DNA of 64,000 bases from positions 62,001 through 126,000 of the forward strand of contig NZ_FNZV01000001.1 in the NCBI RefSeq assembly GCF_900109555.1. The letters are read 5' to 3'. Shown here in pieces: positions 35,561 through 45,155 of this stretch. The position numbers and the translations under genes are program-made. The notes beneath the pieces are model-generated. The model did no database searches and had not been told where the DNA came from. It saw only the letters and a program-made list of their open reading frames with translations. How positions within the stretch are numbered: position 1 is the first letter of the stretch; every line of letters starts with the position of its first letter. Origin of the DNA: Pacificibacter marinus. GTDB taxonomy: Bacteria; Pseudomonadota; Alphaproteobacteria; Rhodobacterales; Rhodobacteraceae.

Positions 35561-36589
35561 TTATGGATAAACAGGTGCCAAAGTCAGACCAGATGTCTCA
35601 TCAAGCCCAAGCATCAAGTTTGCATTCTGAATAGCTTGCCCAGAAGACCCTTTGGCCAAATTATCCAACACAGCAATCACAATAGCACGCCCTGTACGGC
35701 GGTCAGCGGCGACGCCGATGTGGCAATAGTTTGAAGCGCGCACATGTTTGAGCGCAGGTACTTCCCCCATCGGCAACACTTGGATAAACGGCTCATCTGC
35801 GTATTGATCCACCAGTGTCTGATAGACAGCATCCGCATCGCCTTTGACATAGGCCGTGGCCAAGATACCGTGGGTCGCGGGGATCAAATGCGGCGTGAAT
35901 TGAATTTCGACAGGACGCCCAGCGATCTTTGAAAACTCTTGGTCAAATTCGCCAAGATGGCGATGTTTACCGCCGACTGCGTAGCCAAAAGCATTGTCGT
36001 GCAATTCGCCAAACAAAAACGGCTCTTTCAATGAGCGCCCCGCGCCAGACACGCCAACTTTAAGGTCGAGAATGATCTCATCCAAATCAATCACACCTGC
36101 GGCAATCAAAGGGCGCAAAATGAATTGGCCAGTCGCAGCATTACAGCCCGTGCCCGCTACAAGACGCGCTGATTTGATGTCTTCGCGGTAAAACTCTGTC
36201 AGACCGTAGACTGCCTCGGATTGCATCTCAATCGCCGTGTGCGGCTGACCATACCATTTGGCATAGGCTTCGGGGTCACGCAGACGGAAATCTGCTGACA
36301 GATCAACGATTTTCAAAGTCGTTGGCAATTTTGAAATCACAGCTTGTGACGTCGCATGCGGCAATGCGCAAAAGGCCAAATCGACATTTGCGAAATCAAT
36401 GTCTTCTATCTTGCATAAAGCTGGCAGATCAAGATGACGCAAATGCGGATACACCGAAGACATCGGCAAACCCGCTTTGCGATCGCCAGACAGGGCCACA
36501 ATTTCAAACGAAGGATGTGTACTGATCAAGCGGACAAGCTCAGCCCCAGTGTAACCGGAAGCCCCAAGAATGGCGATTTTATAGGTCAT
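35561..36589 (-). CDS. argC: N-acetyl-gamma-glutamyl-phosphate reductase
   Basis: 342 residues from [21 protein letters not shown] (NADP-binding GxxGxxG); a 31-codon in-frame upstream stretch is not conserved-looking. The catalytic Cys is in [17 protein letters not shown], and [11 protein letters not shown] and [17 protein letters not shown] fit ArgC type 1. It makes N-acetylglutamate semialdehyde in arginine biosynthesis. The stop is 28 bases before the ccmE start. Confidence 0.96.
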   Translation of the reverse strand: MTYKIAILGASGYTGAELVRLISTHPSFEIVALSGDRKAGLPMSSVYPHLRHLDLPALCKIEDIDFANVDLAFCALPHATSQAVISKLPTTLKIVDLSADFRLRDPEAYAKWYGQPHTAIEMQSEAVYGLTEFYREDIKSARLVAGTGCNAATGQFILRPLIAAGVIDLDEIILDLKVGVSGAGRSLKEPFLFGELHDNAFGYAVGGKHRHLGEFDQEFSKIAGRPVEIQFTPHLIPATHGILATAYVKGDADAVYQTLVDQYADEPFIQVLPMGEVPALKHVRASNYCHIGVAADRRTGRAIVIAVLDNLAKGSSGQAIQNANLMLGLDETSGLTLAPVYP

Positions 36590-36723
36590 TTGGTCTCTCT
36601 TTGATCTGAAATAAGGCCTAGCCTTACTGCGTAATGGGTGGGGCCTTATGAGTTTATCCCTATGTAAGGACACCCACGACAAAGCGCAATTGCGGCAAAT
36701 GGCGCACGTCCATTGTTGCTTTT

Positions 36724-37536
36724 TTACGCTTTTTGAAACTCGACTTTTCGTTTCAAAAATTGTGTTGCACCACGACTGACTTTAACAGGATCGCCTGTAG
36801 TCAAAAACAGGCTCTCTGTCCCTGCCCCAATCATTTGCGGACGACGACGCAAATAATCCACAAGACTTTCCGCCACCAAATTGGCCTGTGAAAACACTTT
36901 AACTTGTGATCCCAGCGCGTCTTGAAATTCTTTTTCCATAATAGGGTAATGGGTGCAGCCAAGGATCGCAGCATCAGGATTGGGCAATTTACGCATGAGC
37001 GCATCCACATGCGAGCGCACCAAAGCGTCTGCCAAAATCATGTCGCCATCTTCAATCGCATCCACAACACCGCCACAAGCCTGCGCTTCAACATCGACGC
37101 CAATCGCACGAAAAGCCAATTCGCGTTGAAATGCACGCGAGGCAACTGTGGCAGGCGTGGCAAATAGCGCAACGGATTTAACGGCAACCTCTGTGGGCGG
37201 GGAATTGTCGCCCCATTGGCGTTCGGTCAAAGCCTCAATAAGCGGCACAAACACGCCCAACACGCGTTTGTCCGTGGGCACCCAGCTTTCTTGCATCCGA
37301 CGCAATGCCGCTGCAGAGGCCGTGTTGCAGGCCAAAATCACCAAATCACAGCCAGCATCCCACAACCGCTCAACAGCCGCCGTGGTCAGATTGTAAATAT
37401 CATCCGCTGTGCGTACACCATAAGGCGCATGAGCATTGTCACCAAAGTACACCAAAGGCACATCAGGCAAGCGCTTGCTCACCGCGTCATAAACCGTTAG
37501 CCCGCCAAGTCCGCTGTCGAAAATACCCACTGCCAT
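36724..37536 (-). CDS. murI: Glutamate racemase
   Basis: 270 residues. Catalytic cysteine motifs are both present: [13 protein letters not shown] (about 70) and [14 protein letters not shown] (about 190), with [12 protein letters not shown] at the start. It supplies D-glutamate for peptidoglycan. The ATG begins one base after the stop of the acyltransferase gene, so both are surely in one transcript. Confidence 0.96.
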   Translation of the reverse strand: MAVGIFDSGLGGLTVYDAVSKRLPDVPLVYFGDNAHAPYGVRTADDIYNLTTAAVERLWDAGCDLVILACNTASAAALRRMQESWVPTDKRVLGVFVPLIEALTERQWGDNSPPTEVAVKSVALFATPATVASRAFQRELAFRAIGVDVEAQACGGVVDAIEDGDMILADALVRSHVDALMRKLPNPDAAILGCTHYPIMEKEFQDALGSQVKVFSQANLVAESLVDYLRRRPQMIGAGTESLFLTTGDPVKVSRGATQFLKRKVEFQKA

Positions 37537-37537
37537 A

Positions 37538-38473
37538 TCAATACCGGTCCTTTAGACCCTTGCGCATCGTTTTTTGCGCTGTTGTTTTGTGTTTGTCTTC
37601 AAACTCGTACCCCAAGCCCAAATCGTCAAGGGGGGTTGGTGACAAGGCATAGGTCCGCGCCCGTAAAAAATCCATCATCTTTTTGGGATCACGGCGATAT
37701 GGTGCCAAATCTGCCTCGGGGATCGGATCACCAATCACCACACGCACAGGCGCATTGATCTTGCTGCGAAACTCGCGGATCAACAGCCCCATGCGTAGAG
37801 TCGTGTGAAAATGGCTGGCCAATTGAAACAATCGAGAATTCGACCCGTCAAAATAAATAGGCACCACCTGCGCTTCAGATTTTGCAATCATCTTGGCCGT
37901 AAACGCTCGCCAACTCGGGTCAAGCGCGGGGCCAAGCGGCGTGGCGGCAGTTGATACTGTACCACCTGGAAAAATGCCAACACATCCGCCTTGGTTCAAA
38001 TACGCCACAGCCGCATTTCGAGTCTCCAAATTCAACTTAACCGCTTCTTTGGTGCCTTCAAAAGAGACAGGTAAAATCACACGATCAATGTCTTCAGCCT
38101 TTTTAAACACGCGGTGCGCGAGAATGCGAAAATCACCACGGGTTTTGGCCAAAATATGCCCCAGACACAGCCCGTCCAAAATGCCGTAAGGATGGTTTGA
38201 CACAACCACAAGCGGACCTGTGCGTGGGATCGCATCCAAACTGCCGCCTACCACATCCAGTTCTAACCCATAACGGTCGACCATCACCTGCCAAATGTCA
38301 TGCCCTGCAAGCAAATCAGCACCATAGCCACGCACCCGTTTGATCAACCCCAAACGCCCTGTGGCATTTTCGATCACACGGATCAACGCCCGCCCAGACC
38401 TCGTTTCCGCTGAGCTTGCATAGGAAATGTCACGCGCCACTTGGCGCTCTTGGTGTATTCGCGCGTCCTTCAC
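37538..38473 (-). CDS. Lysophospholipid acyltransferase family (PlsC-like/hemolysin-type) protein
   Basis: 311 residues. The acyltransferase core has [16 protein letters not shown], where His and Asp are separated by five residues rather than the four of classical PlsC HX4D, as in the OlsA/hemolysin-like branch. The later motifs [14 protein letters not shown] and [13 protein letters not shown] support an LPLAT fold. The start is GTG at 38473 because the upstream frame is closed by a stop; the ribosome site is weak. It could acylate lysophospholipid or ornithine lipid precursors. It is followed directly by murI. Confidence 0.85.
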   Translation of the reverse strand: MKDARIHQERQVARDISYASSAETRSGRALIRVIENATGRLGLIKRVRGYGADLLAGHDIWQVMVDRYGLELDVVGGSLDAIPRTGPLVVVSNHPYGILDGLCLGHILAKTRGDFRILAHRVFKKAEDIDRVILPVSFEGTKEAVKLNLETRNAAVAYLNQGGCVGIFPGGTVSTAATPLGPALDPSWRAFTAKMIAKSEAQVVPIYFDGSNSRLFQLASHFHTTLRMGLLIREFRSKINAPVRVVIGDPIPEADLAPYRRDPKKMMDFLRARTYALSPTPLDDLGLGYEFEDKHKTTAQKTMRKGLKDRY

Positions 38474-38808
38474 GTTTCACCCATCTAAATCGTTCCCTTT
38501 GGGGCAGCCTTCATTATGCGACACCTTATCGCGCCAAAGACATGACTTCCATCGTACATGAAAAAATTCACCCCCTTGACCCACGCACTCTGCATTTGCG
38601 TCATAAATGCGTCAGATCGACTTTCATAAAACAGTCACGCAACAAAGCGCTCAGGCTTTAGACAAAGTATGGAAATCTTAAAGAAATTTCAGTAAAACAC
38701 GCACTCTGCGCTTGCACAAAAGATCAAAACAAACAAAGAGAGCGAAAAAAGTCGCTTTGTGCCATGACACGGCTATGATGCAAGCGGTTGGTATATAAGG
38801 TGACAGGT
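38474..38808. promoter_or_regulatory. Divergent promoter region of the acyltransferase and LysR genes
   Basis: 335 bases without a gene. They contain a TGCGTCA tandem repeat with an 11-base period (38597-38603 and 38608-38614), and a 12-base direct repeat CACGCACTCTGC (38582-38593 and 38698-38709, extended similarity over 19 bases). Such repeats suit regulator binding, perhaps by the LysR protein; no assigned regulator is known to me. Confidence 0.45.
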
Positions 38809-39714
38809 ATGGACTGGGATAAATTACGGATTTTTCACGCGGTCGCAGACGCAGGGTCTTTGACCCATGCTGGCGATACGTTGCATCTGAGCCAGTCTGC
38901 CGTGTCGCGCCAAATTCGGGCCTTGGAAGAATCTCTTTCCACAACATTGTTTCACCGCCATGCGCGCGGTTTGATTTTAACCGAGCAAGGCGAGCTTTTG
39001 TTTGATGCAACGCGCGCCATGGCCAAGCGCCTAGATGCCGCCGCAGCCCGTATCAAAGACAGCGAAGAAGAAGTGTACGGCGAGCTGCGCGTCACCACCG
39101 CTACAGGGTTTGGCACCCTATGGCTCGCGCCACGTCTGTCCAAACTTTATGACAAATACCCTGACCTCACCATCGATCTAAAACTTGAAGAGCGCGTTTT
39201 GGATTTGCCAATGCGTGAAGCTGATGTTGCCATCCGCATGAAAGAACCATCGCAAGCTGATTTGATCCGCAAACGCTTGATGAACATTCGTATGCGCTTG
39301 TTTGCGACACAAGCCTATATCGATGAACGTGGAATCCCCAAAAGCTTGGATGATCTGGACACGCATCGCCTGATCTCGCAAAATCCCGAATCTGCACAAG
39401 TTTCTGCTGGGGCAAGCCTCATCCATGAATTGTCAGAACATGAAGTCCAATCCAGACTTTACGTGAACAACTACTTTGGCGTCTTGCAAGCCGTGCTCAA
39501 TGATCTTGGGATTGGCGTTTTGCCCGACTACCTTGTGGACAGCGCCCCACGCCTTGTGCGAGTTTTGGATGACGTTGAAAGCAATGAAGTGCCTGTGTTT
39601 TTGGCCTATCCAGAAGAATTGCGCCATTCAAAGCGGATCGAAGTGTTCCGCGACTTTATCACCACCGAGATCAATGACTATCGCCGCCGTCATCGCGATG
39701 ATGCGAACAGCTAA
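38809..39714 (+). CDS. LysR-family transcriptional regulator
   Basis: 301 residues. The winged HTH (1-65) shows WDKLRIFHAVADAGSLTHAGDTLHLSQSAVSRQI (quoted in family-conserved order) and LFHRHARGLILTEQG. The effector domain (about 90-295) has the usual two lobes. The ATG at 38809 follows AAGGTGACAGGT. Its targets are unknown; the divergent acyltransferase-murI operon is the first candidate. Confidence 0.92.
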   Translation: MDWDKLRIFHAVADAGSLTHAGDTLHLSQSAVSRQIRALEESLSTTLFHRHARGLILTEQGELLFDATRAMAKRLDAAAARIKDSEEEVYGELRVTTATGFGTLWLAPRLSKLYDKYPDLTIDLKLEERVLDLPMREADVAIRMKEPSQADLIRKRLMNIRMRLFATQAYIDERGIPKSLDDLDTHRLISQNPESAQVSAGASLIHELSEHEVQSRLYVNNYFGVLQAVLNDLGIGVLPDYLVDSAPRLVRVLDDVESNEVPVFLAYPEELRHSKRIEVFRDFITTEINDYRRRHRDDANS

Positions 39715-40243
39715 AAGACTTTTCTCAACAGCCCAAGATCTATCGCGTCGAATCTACCAATTAATACACAACAATATCAGCATGATACCCCATAACTTAG
39801 GGATCGTCATGCATTCAGCGCATAGCGGCTTTGCGCCAAAAAACAACAATGGCCCTTGAACGGTTCGCACACTGCACATAAATCAATCATCGAAGCGGCT
39901 GATAGAGGAAACTCTTAGCAACTTCACCTCCCTGTTGGACTTGGGCCGAGCTTATGCTCGGCCTTTTTTTTCGTCTACGCTATAGATGCCGGTTGCGCCC
40001 CCAAGCATAGATCCCAAAAACAAATTGCAGTCAGACGACGTTCCAAATGGGTTTCCCGCAAAAACTTGTCGTTTCTGCGCCAATATACACCAATTCCGCT
40101 TGTTCGATTGCATCTGCCCTCTTTCCCAAAGCGTCATCATAGCCTAAGAGAACGCCAGACTGAGACATGACCAAGCTATGCTTCTTGCACGCTCCACTGC
40201 TGCGACTTTGTGAGAGGCTCTGATCACCTTTAGGGGGACTTCC
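39715..40243. other. LysR-purL intergenic region (529 bases)
   Basis: Apart from the putative sRNA at 39891-39971, the region holds a small hairpin (GCGCA/TGCGC, 39818-39836). No protein-coding frame with a good start was found. The purL ribosome site (TAGGGGGACT) is at its right end. Confidence 0.5.
39891..39971 (+). ncRNA. Candidate small RNA with anti-Shine-Dalgarno motif and terminator
   Basis: A possible promoter (TTGAAC at 39856-39861, TAAATC at 39879-39884, 17-base spacer) precedes a first hairpin closing AGAG-GAAA-CTCT (a GNRA-type tetraloop, 39898-39919). A single-stranded stretch contains TCACCTCC (39924-39931), identical to the 16S rRNA 3' tail octamer. A perfect 8-bp terminator stem GGCCGAGC/GCTCGGCC with an eight-T tail follows (39944-39971). 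No open frame lies inside. The layout is that of CU-rich Rhodobacteraceae sRNAs that bind ribosome-binding sites; I cannot name a family. Confidence 0.6.
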
Positions 40244-42403
40244 ATGACCGATCCGAAAATTACCGATGATCTGATTGCCGCACACGGCCTCAACGCCGAA
40301 GAATACGCGCGCATCCTTGAGATCATGGGCCGCGAGCCAACCTACACCGAGCTCGGGATTTTCTCGGCCATGTGGAACGAGCACTGTTCTTACAAATCCT
40401 CTAAAAAGCACCTGCGCGGCCTACCTGTTGATGGCCCACAGGTCATCTGTGGCCCTGGTGAAAACGCAGGCATCGTCGATATTGGCGATGGTCAGTGTGT
40501 TGTCTTCAAAATGGAAAGCCACAACCACCCATCCTACATCGAACCCTACCAAGGGGCTGCGACGGGTGTGGGCGGCATTCTGCGCGATGTGTTCACCATG
40601 GGCGCGCGCCCGATTGCGGCGATGAATTCACTGTCTTTTGGCGTCAAAGACCACCACAAAACCAAACAGCTTGTGCACGGTGTTGTTGAGGGCGTTGGCG
40701 GCTATGGCAACTGTTTCGGCGTGCCAACTGTGGGCGGCGAAGTTCGGTTCCACTCCGCCTATAATGGCAACTGCTTGGTCAACGCTTTTGCGGCAGGCTT
40801 GGCGGACACTGATAAAATCTTTTATTCTGCGGCCTCTGGCGTTGGCATGCCTGTTGTTTACTTGGGCGCGAAAACAGGCCGTGACGGCGTGGGCGGGGCG
40901 ACCATGGCCTCAGCCGAATTCGACGACACAATCGAAGAAAAGCGCCCTACTGTGCAAGTGGGTGACCCCTTCACTGAAAAGCGCTTGATGGAAGCGACAC
41001 TTGAATTGATGGCCACTGGCGCTGTGATTTCGATCCAAGACATGGGGGCTGCTGGCCTAACATGTTCTGCGGTTGAAATGGGCGACAAAGGCAAATTGGG
41101 CGTGCGTCTTGATCTTGAAAACGTGCCACAGCGCGAACTCAACATGACAGCCTATGAAATGATGCTATCAGAATCCCAAGAGCGCATGTTGATGGTGCTC
41201 AAACCCGAACTCGAAGCCGAGGCCCGCGCTGTTTTTGAGAAATGGGATCTCGATTTTGCCATTGTTGGTGAAACTTTGGAAGAAGACCGGTTCTTGATCA
41301 TGCACAACGGCGAGATCAAAGGCGACTTGCCGCTGTCTACACTTGCGTCCTCTGCGCCAGAATACGACCGCCCATGGGTGCCGACACCTGCGGCGGCACC
41401 TTTGGCGGATGTACCAAGCATTGATCCGATTGATGGTCTAAAAGCGCTATTGGCCTCACCAAACTACACATCAAAAGCATGGGTGTACGAACAATACGAC
41501 AGCCAAGTCATGGCTGACACAGTGCGCACACCCGGCGTTGGGTCTGGTGTGATCCGCGTCCACGGCACACCAAAAATGTTGGCGTTCACATCCGATGTGA
41601 CCCCGCGTTACGTGAAAGCCAACCCTGTTGAAGGCGGCAAGCAAGCGGTGGCAGAAGCCTACCGCAACTTGATGTCCGTCGGGGCAAAACCACTTGCAAC
41701 AACAGACAACCTGAATTTTGGCAACCCCGAGAAACCTGAAATCATGGGACAACTTGTTGGCGCGCTGCAAGGCATTGCTGAGGCTGTGAAATTCCTTGAT
41801 ATGCCCATCGTGTCCGGCAACGTGTCTTTGTACAATGAAACCGATGGTGTTGGTATTTTACCCACGCCCACAATCGGCGCAGTCGGCCTCATCAATTCAG
41901 AAGATGACCTAATTTCCGGTCTTGCCCAAGACGGCGACATCGCTTTGGTGATTGGCGGCAATGGCACACATCTTGGCCAATCAGCTTTGCTGGCCGAAGT
42001 GTTCAACCGCGAAGATGGCGATGCGCCAGCCGTTGATTTGGCCGCAGAAAAAGCCAATGGCGAATTTTTGCAAGCCAACCGTACATTAATCAATGCCGCA
42101 ACGGATTTATCCGATGGTGGCCTTGCGTTGGCAGCGTTTGAATTGGCCGAAAAAGCTGGGTTTGGCTTGACTTTGGACAGTGGCGAAACAGCAGATCTGT
42201 TTGGCGAAGATCAAGCACGCTACTTGGTGTCTTGCTCTTTCGATCAAGCCGAAGCGTTGATGATAGCCGCAGCCCAAGCCGGTGTCACATTGACAACTGT
42301 TGGCAGGTTCGGTGGCGACACGGTGAAACTTGGCGCCGTAGATGCACCGCTTTCTGAACTCACCGCCGCGTTCCGCAACAGCTTTGCCGAAACCTTTGCC
42401 TAA
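40244..42403 (+). CDS. purL: Phosphoribosylformylglycinamidine synthase II
   Basis: 719 residues, the small PurL of PurLQS systems. Signatures: [59 protein letters not shown], and in the second half [23 protein letters not shown] and [17 protein letters not shown]. It converts FGAR to FGAM with ATP and ammonia from PurQ. PurS and PurQ are not in the window. A terminator follows. Confidence 0.97.
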   Translation: MTDPKITDDLIAAHGLNAEEYARILEIMGREPTYTELGIFSAMWNEHCSYKSSKKHLRGLPVDGPQVICGPGENAGIVDIGDGQCVVFKMESHNHPSYIEPYQGAATGVGGILRDVFTMGARPIAAMNSLSFGVKDHHKTKQLVHGVVEGVGGYGNCFGVPTVGGEVRFHSAYNGNCLVNAFAAGLADTDKIFYSAASGVGMPVVYLGAKTGRDGVGGATMASAEFDDTIEEKRPTVQVGDPFTEKRLMEATLELMATGAVISIQDMGAAGLTCSAVEMGDKGKLGVRLDLENVPQRELNMTAYEMMLSESQERMLMVLKPELEAEARAVFEKWDLDFAIVGETLEEDRFLIMHNGEIKGDLPLSTLASSAPEYDRPWVPTPAAAPLADVPSIDPIDGLKALLASPNYTSKAWVYEQYDSQVMADTVRTPGVGSGVIRVHGTPKMLAFTSDVTPRYVKANPVEGGKQAVAEAYRNLMSVGAKPLATTDNLNFGNPEKPEIMGQLVGALQGIAEAVKFLDMPIVSGNVSLYNETDGVGILPTPTIGAVGLINSEDDLISGLAQDGDIALVIGGNGTHLGQSALLAEVFNREDGDAPAVDLAAEKANGEFLQANRTLINAATDLSDGGLALAAFELAEKAGFGLTLDSGETADLFGEDQARYLVSCSFDQAEALMIAAAQAGVTLTTVGRFGGDTVKLGAVDAPLSELTAAFRNSFAETFA

Positions 42404-42432
42404 AGCATTGTTTGTGGTCTAATCCCCTCACC

Positions 42433-42462
42433 AAAGGCCCGCCACTTTGCGCGGGCCTTTCC
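42433..42462 (+). terminator. Terminator after purL
   Basis: AAAGGCCCGC pairs with GCGGGCCTTT (loop of about eight bases), followed by CCTATTT; 30 bases after the purL stop. Confidence 0.8.
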
Positions 42463-42499
42463 TATTTCGTGCCCTGTTTACCCCCTAAGGATCGACCAA

Positions 42500-42985
42500 A
42501 TGGACCTGCCAGACCTCACATCAGATTGCGCCAATTGCGCGGGCTTGTGCTGTGTCGGGCTGTCATTTCAAAAGGGCGATGACTTTGCCATCGACAAAGC
42601 TTCAGGCACCCCCTGCCCCAATTTGGATCGTACACATCGCTGCAAAATCCACACCACCTTGCACAAGGATGGCTTTGAAGGCTGCATCAAATTCGACTGC
42701 GCAGGTGCAGGCCAGCGCGTGACGCAGATGCGGTTTAATGGTGAAAGCTGGCAGGACTCACCTGAACTTTTGTTTGCAATGATGCGCGACTTTGAAAATC
42801 TACGGCCTCTGCACGAACGGATGATCCAGTTGAAAGAGGCCGGTCTCAACACGCTTTCTGAGCCGCTGGAAACAGAACGCCTAGCACTGATCGCACGCAG
42901 CGCGCGGGTTTGGGCGGATTCAGACACGCTTAAGGCCCGATATGACAGATTTTTGACTGACTTGGCGCAAACTGCATCGTCTTAA
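42500..42985 (+). CDS. Cys-rich cytosolic protein of unknown function
   Basis: 161 residues with eight cysteines in the first 67: Cys10, 13, 17, 18, 39, 48, 62 and 67 (pattern CxxCxxxCC and later FEGCIKFDC). The rest is helical and has no cysteine. The cysteine arrangement recalls zinc/iron-chelating proteins of the YkgJ type. It lies just before bolA and the CGFS glutaredoxin, which act in iron-sulfur delivery, so a metal-related role is plausible but unproven. No export signal is seen. Confidence 0.78.
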   Translation: MDLPDLTSDCANCAGLCCVGLSFQKGDDFAIDKASGTPCPNLDRTHRCKIHTTLHKDGFEGCIKFDCAGAGQRVTQMRFNGESWQDSPELLFAMMRDFENLRPLHERMIQLKEAGLNTLSEPLETERLALIARSARVWADSDTLKARYDRFLTDLAQTASS

Positions 42986-43063
42986 TCTGATCTGCGCCTT
43001 GCAGCGAGGCCGCGCCCGTCTTACATTTCACCCAACACATGACGACACCAAGGAGCGCCTTAC

Positions 43064-43294
43064 ATGGCTATCACTGCCGCCGAAATCGAAACTCTGATCC
43101 GCAATGCCTTTCCCGAGGCCGCCATCACCGTGCAAGGCGACGACGGGCAACATTTTGCCGCAGAAGTGGTCGATGAAAGCTTTCGTGGCAAGAATCGCGT
43201 GCAACAACAACGCGCTGTAAATGCAGCGCTTAAAACCGAAATCGACAGTGGCAAGCTGCACGCATTGGCTTTGTCCACTCGCGCCCCTGAATAG
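43064..43294 (+). CDS. bolA: BolA/IbaG family protein
   Basis: 76 residues, the short BolA type. The fold pattern is clear: AAEIETLIRNAFPEAAITVQG and the VDESFRGKNRVQQQRAVNAAL region, ending GKLHALALSTRAPE with the conserved His-Ala-Leu that contributes to [2Fe-2S] binding with a CGFS glutaredoxin. The glutaredoxin gene follows at 124 bases, the classical pair. A GGAGCGCCTTAC ribosome site precedes it. Confidence 0.94.
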   Translation: MAITAAEIETLIRNAFPEAAITVQGDDGQHFAAEVVDESFRGKNRVQQQRAVNAALKTEIDSGKLHALALSTRAPE

Positions 43295-43418
43295 GTGGAA
43301 CTTTTGGCGCTGACTGCGCGACGGGAACATGTCGTTTGGATCGCGCTGATTGGAATTCCACGCCTCTTAAAATTTGGACTTCGTGGCCTGCGCGAAGACA
43401 TAGATAAGGATGATGACA

Positions 43419-43778
43419 ATGACTGCTCAAGAAACAATCCAGAAAACCGTTGAAGACAACGATGTTGTTCTGTTCATGAAGGGCAATAAAATGATGCCAC
43501 AATGCGGGTTTTCATCTCGCGTGGCGGGTGTTTTGAACTTTATGGGCGTGGAATTTCACGACGTAAACGTTCTGGCCGATGCTGACATTCGTCAAGGCAT
43601 CAAAGATTTTTCCGATTGGCCAACCATCCCACAGCTTTACGTCAAAGGCGAATTTGTCGGCGGATGCGACATCATCACCGAGATGACCCTGTCTGGTGAG
43701 TTGGACACATTGTTCGAAGCCAATGGTGTGGTATTCGACAAAGAAAAAGCCGAACAAGTGCGCGCAGCCAACGCGTAA
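43419..43778 (+). CDS. grxD: Monothiol glutaredoxin, Grx4 family
   Basis: 119 residues from MTAQETIQKTVEDND (AAGGA lies eight bases upstream; two other ATGs at 43410 and 43413 overlap that site). The monothiol active site is CGFS in MPQCGFSSRVAG, with GlyGly-Cys-Asp in EFVGGCDIITEM for glutathione binding. With BolA it carries a [2Fe-2S] cluster for iron sensing or cluster transfer. A strong terminator follows. Confidence 0.95.
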   Translation: MTAQETIQKTVEDNDVVLFMKGNKMMPQCGFSSRVAGVLNFMGVEFHDVNVLADADIRQGIKDFSDWPTIPQLYVKGEFVGGCDIITEMTLSGELDTLFEANGVVFDKEKAEQVRAANA

Positions 43779-43797
43779 CTCTTTTAATAATAACAAT

Positions 43798-43833
43798 AAA
43801 AAAGGCGGGAAAGTTTATCTTTCCCGCCTTTTT
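43798..43833. terminator. Bidirectional terminator between glutaredoxin and zapA
   Basis: AAAAAGGCGGGAAAG pairs perfectly with CTTTCCCGCCTTTTT around TTTAT. Long A and T flanks let it stop transcription from both sides. Confidence 0.92.
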
Positions 43834-43858
43834 ATAATTCAAACTGTCAAAATGTAAC

Positions 43859-44260
43859 CTAGGCCGCCCCCCCAAGACGATCCTCAAGAGCTGCGGCCAT
43901 CGCTTCGGTCCGTGCTGCAAGTTCGGCAAAGGTGTCATTCACTTCAGCAGGCACCACAGGCACTTCAATGCGTTCAGGTGCGGGCTCCGGCGCAGAGCGC
44001 AGCTCTTCGATCAAGGCCTCTTGAGCGCCCAATTTGTCCTCAAGCGCGCGCATCTGTTCTTCCATACCTGCCGTTTTATCCGCCAACATCAAACCGGACA
44101 TCAACAACATCCGTGCTTCGGGCAAACGACCAATTTGGCTCGATAAAACAGTGGCTTCATTGTCCAATAGCTGTGCTGCAGACTTTAAGAAATGCTCTTC
44201 GCCGGGCTGACAGGCCACTTCGAACTCACGCCCGCCAATGGAAACTTTGATCTCTGGCAT
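43859..44260 (-). CDS. zapA: Cell division protein ZapA
   Basis: 133 residues. The ZapA domain (1-95) is visible in VSIGGREFEVACQPGEE, then LLDNEATVLSSQIGRLPEARML and LMSGLMLADKTAGME, leading into a coiled coil (about 70-100). A short acidic/hydrophobic tail follows. ZapA crosslinks FtsZ filaments at mid-cell. It starts three bases after the stop of the upstream coiled-coil protein, so they form one operon. Confidence 0.92.
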   Translation of the reverse strand: MPEIKVSIGGREFEVACQPGEEHFLKSAAQLLDNEATVLSSQIGRLPEARMLLMSGLMLADKTAGMEEQMRALEDKLGAQEALIEELRSAPEPAPERIEVPVVPAEVNDTFAELAARTEAMAAALEDRLGGAA

Positions 44261-44263
44261 GGG

Positions 44264-44779
44264 TTACGCCTCTTCTTTCTGGGCCGCATCTGTAAAGGGG
44301 CGCAGGTCGGTTAAGATGGTGTTGAGCTCTGCCAAATCAGCATCGCGGCCCACTCTGAGCGCTTCAAGTTCCGTGATCAATGCAGTGTTGACCAAAGACG
44401 GATCACCGATGGCATCGATATTGACAGTCCGCAACGCCGTATTGTTTTCACGCAACTGACTGTTAATGCTTCGCATTTTTTGCATCTCTGCATCATGTGA
44501 CATCAACTGCTGACGCAAAGCTTCGACTTCGGCCTCAAGTGCTGCGACATGACTTTGTTGTTTCTCATGAATGGCGCGCACACGGTTTTCAAGTTGCGCA
44601 TTGGTGTCGCGTTCAACATCCAATGCCTCTTGCAAGCGGCCCATTTCATTGACCATATCATCCGTTGCGATACCGCCCTGCCCAGCGGTGACATTTTGCT
44701 CATCCGCAGAGGCCACAGCGCGACCAATGCGTTCGAGCGCTGCCGTGATCCGGGCTTCAAATTCTGAAATTTCGCTCAT
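44264..44779 (-). CDS. Coiled-coil protein upstream of zapA
   Basis: 171 residues from MSEISEFEARITAALERIG; in-frame extension upstream is unlikely, as it would cross the divergent tkt control region. It is almost wholly helical with heptads (about 45-115, QEALDVERDTNAQLENRV). No catalytic motif is seen. Position directly before zapA suggests a partner in FtsZ-ring assembly (a ZapB-like role is inference). Confidence 0.82.
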   Translation of the reverse strand: MSEISEFEARITAALERIGRAVASADEQNVTAGQGGIATDDMVNEMGRLQEALDVERDTNAQLENRVRAIHEKQQSHVAALEAEVEALRQQLMSHDAEMQKMRSINSQLRENNTALRTVNIDAIGDPSLVNTALITELEALRVGRDADLAELNTILTDLRPFTDAAQKEEA

Positions 44780-45155
44780 CGCCACATACCTGTCACTCTT
44801 TATTACTTCGATCTCAAAGTCGATATAACGTCTTTCGTATCCCAGACACCTCAACAAAGGTTTACCCAAAGTTATCAGGTTGATGATTTTGAAACACACG
44901 TCAAATCATCTTGCACACAGACACAACAAGATCGCTTGATATCAAGGACCGTTCGATTCGAGAGATTAGCGCATGACGGGCCGTTTACCAACTGCTTGGA
45001 CGGAACTTTGCCGAAATGCACATGCAAACAGTCAATTTGCCCTGTCTCGCTTGCACTTCTGCGCAACATCGTTATCACCAAACGCGAATGGCTGCGATGC
45101 TATATGCCTGTCTTCAGGGGGTCGCAGCTGCACTTGAGAGCAAGGAGATCCACAC
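44780..45155. other. Intergenic region between the zapA operon and tkt (376 bases)
   Basis: An inverted repeat GATGATTTTGA/TCAAATCATC (44882-44910) and a 12-bp palindrome CTTGATATCAAG (44935-44946) are present, both suited to regulator binding or an RNA fold. No 6S RNA core and no open frame with a convincing start were recognised. The right end has the tkt ribosome site AAGGAG. Confidence 0.45.

Noticed and set aside
44780-45155. Possible 6S RNA gene near zapA
   Set aside because: In gammaproteobacteria ssrS lies beside zapA, but no long bulged rod with a central open loop could be drawn here, and in Rhodobacter ssrS lies elsewhere as far as I recall.
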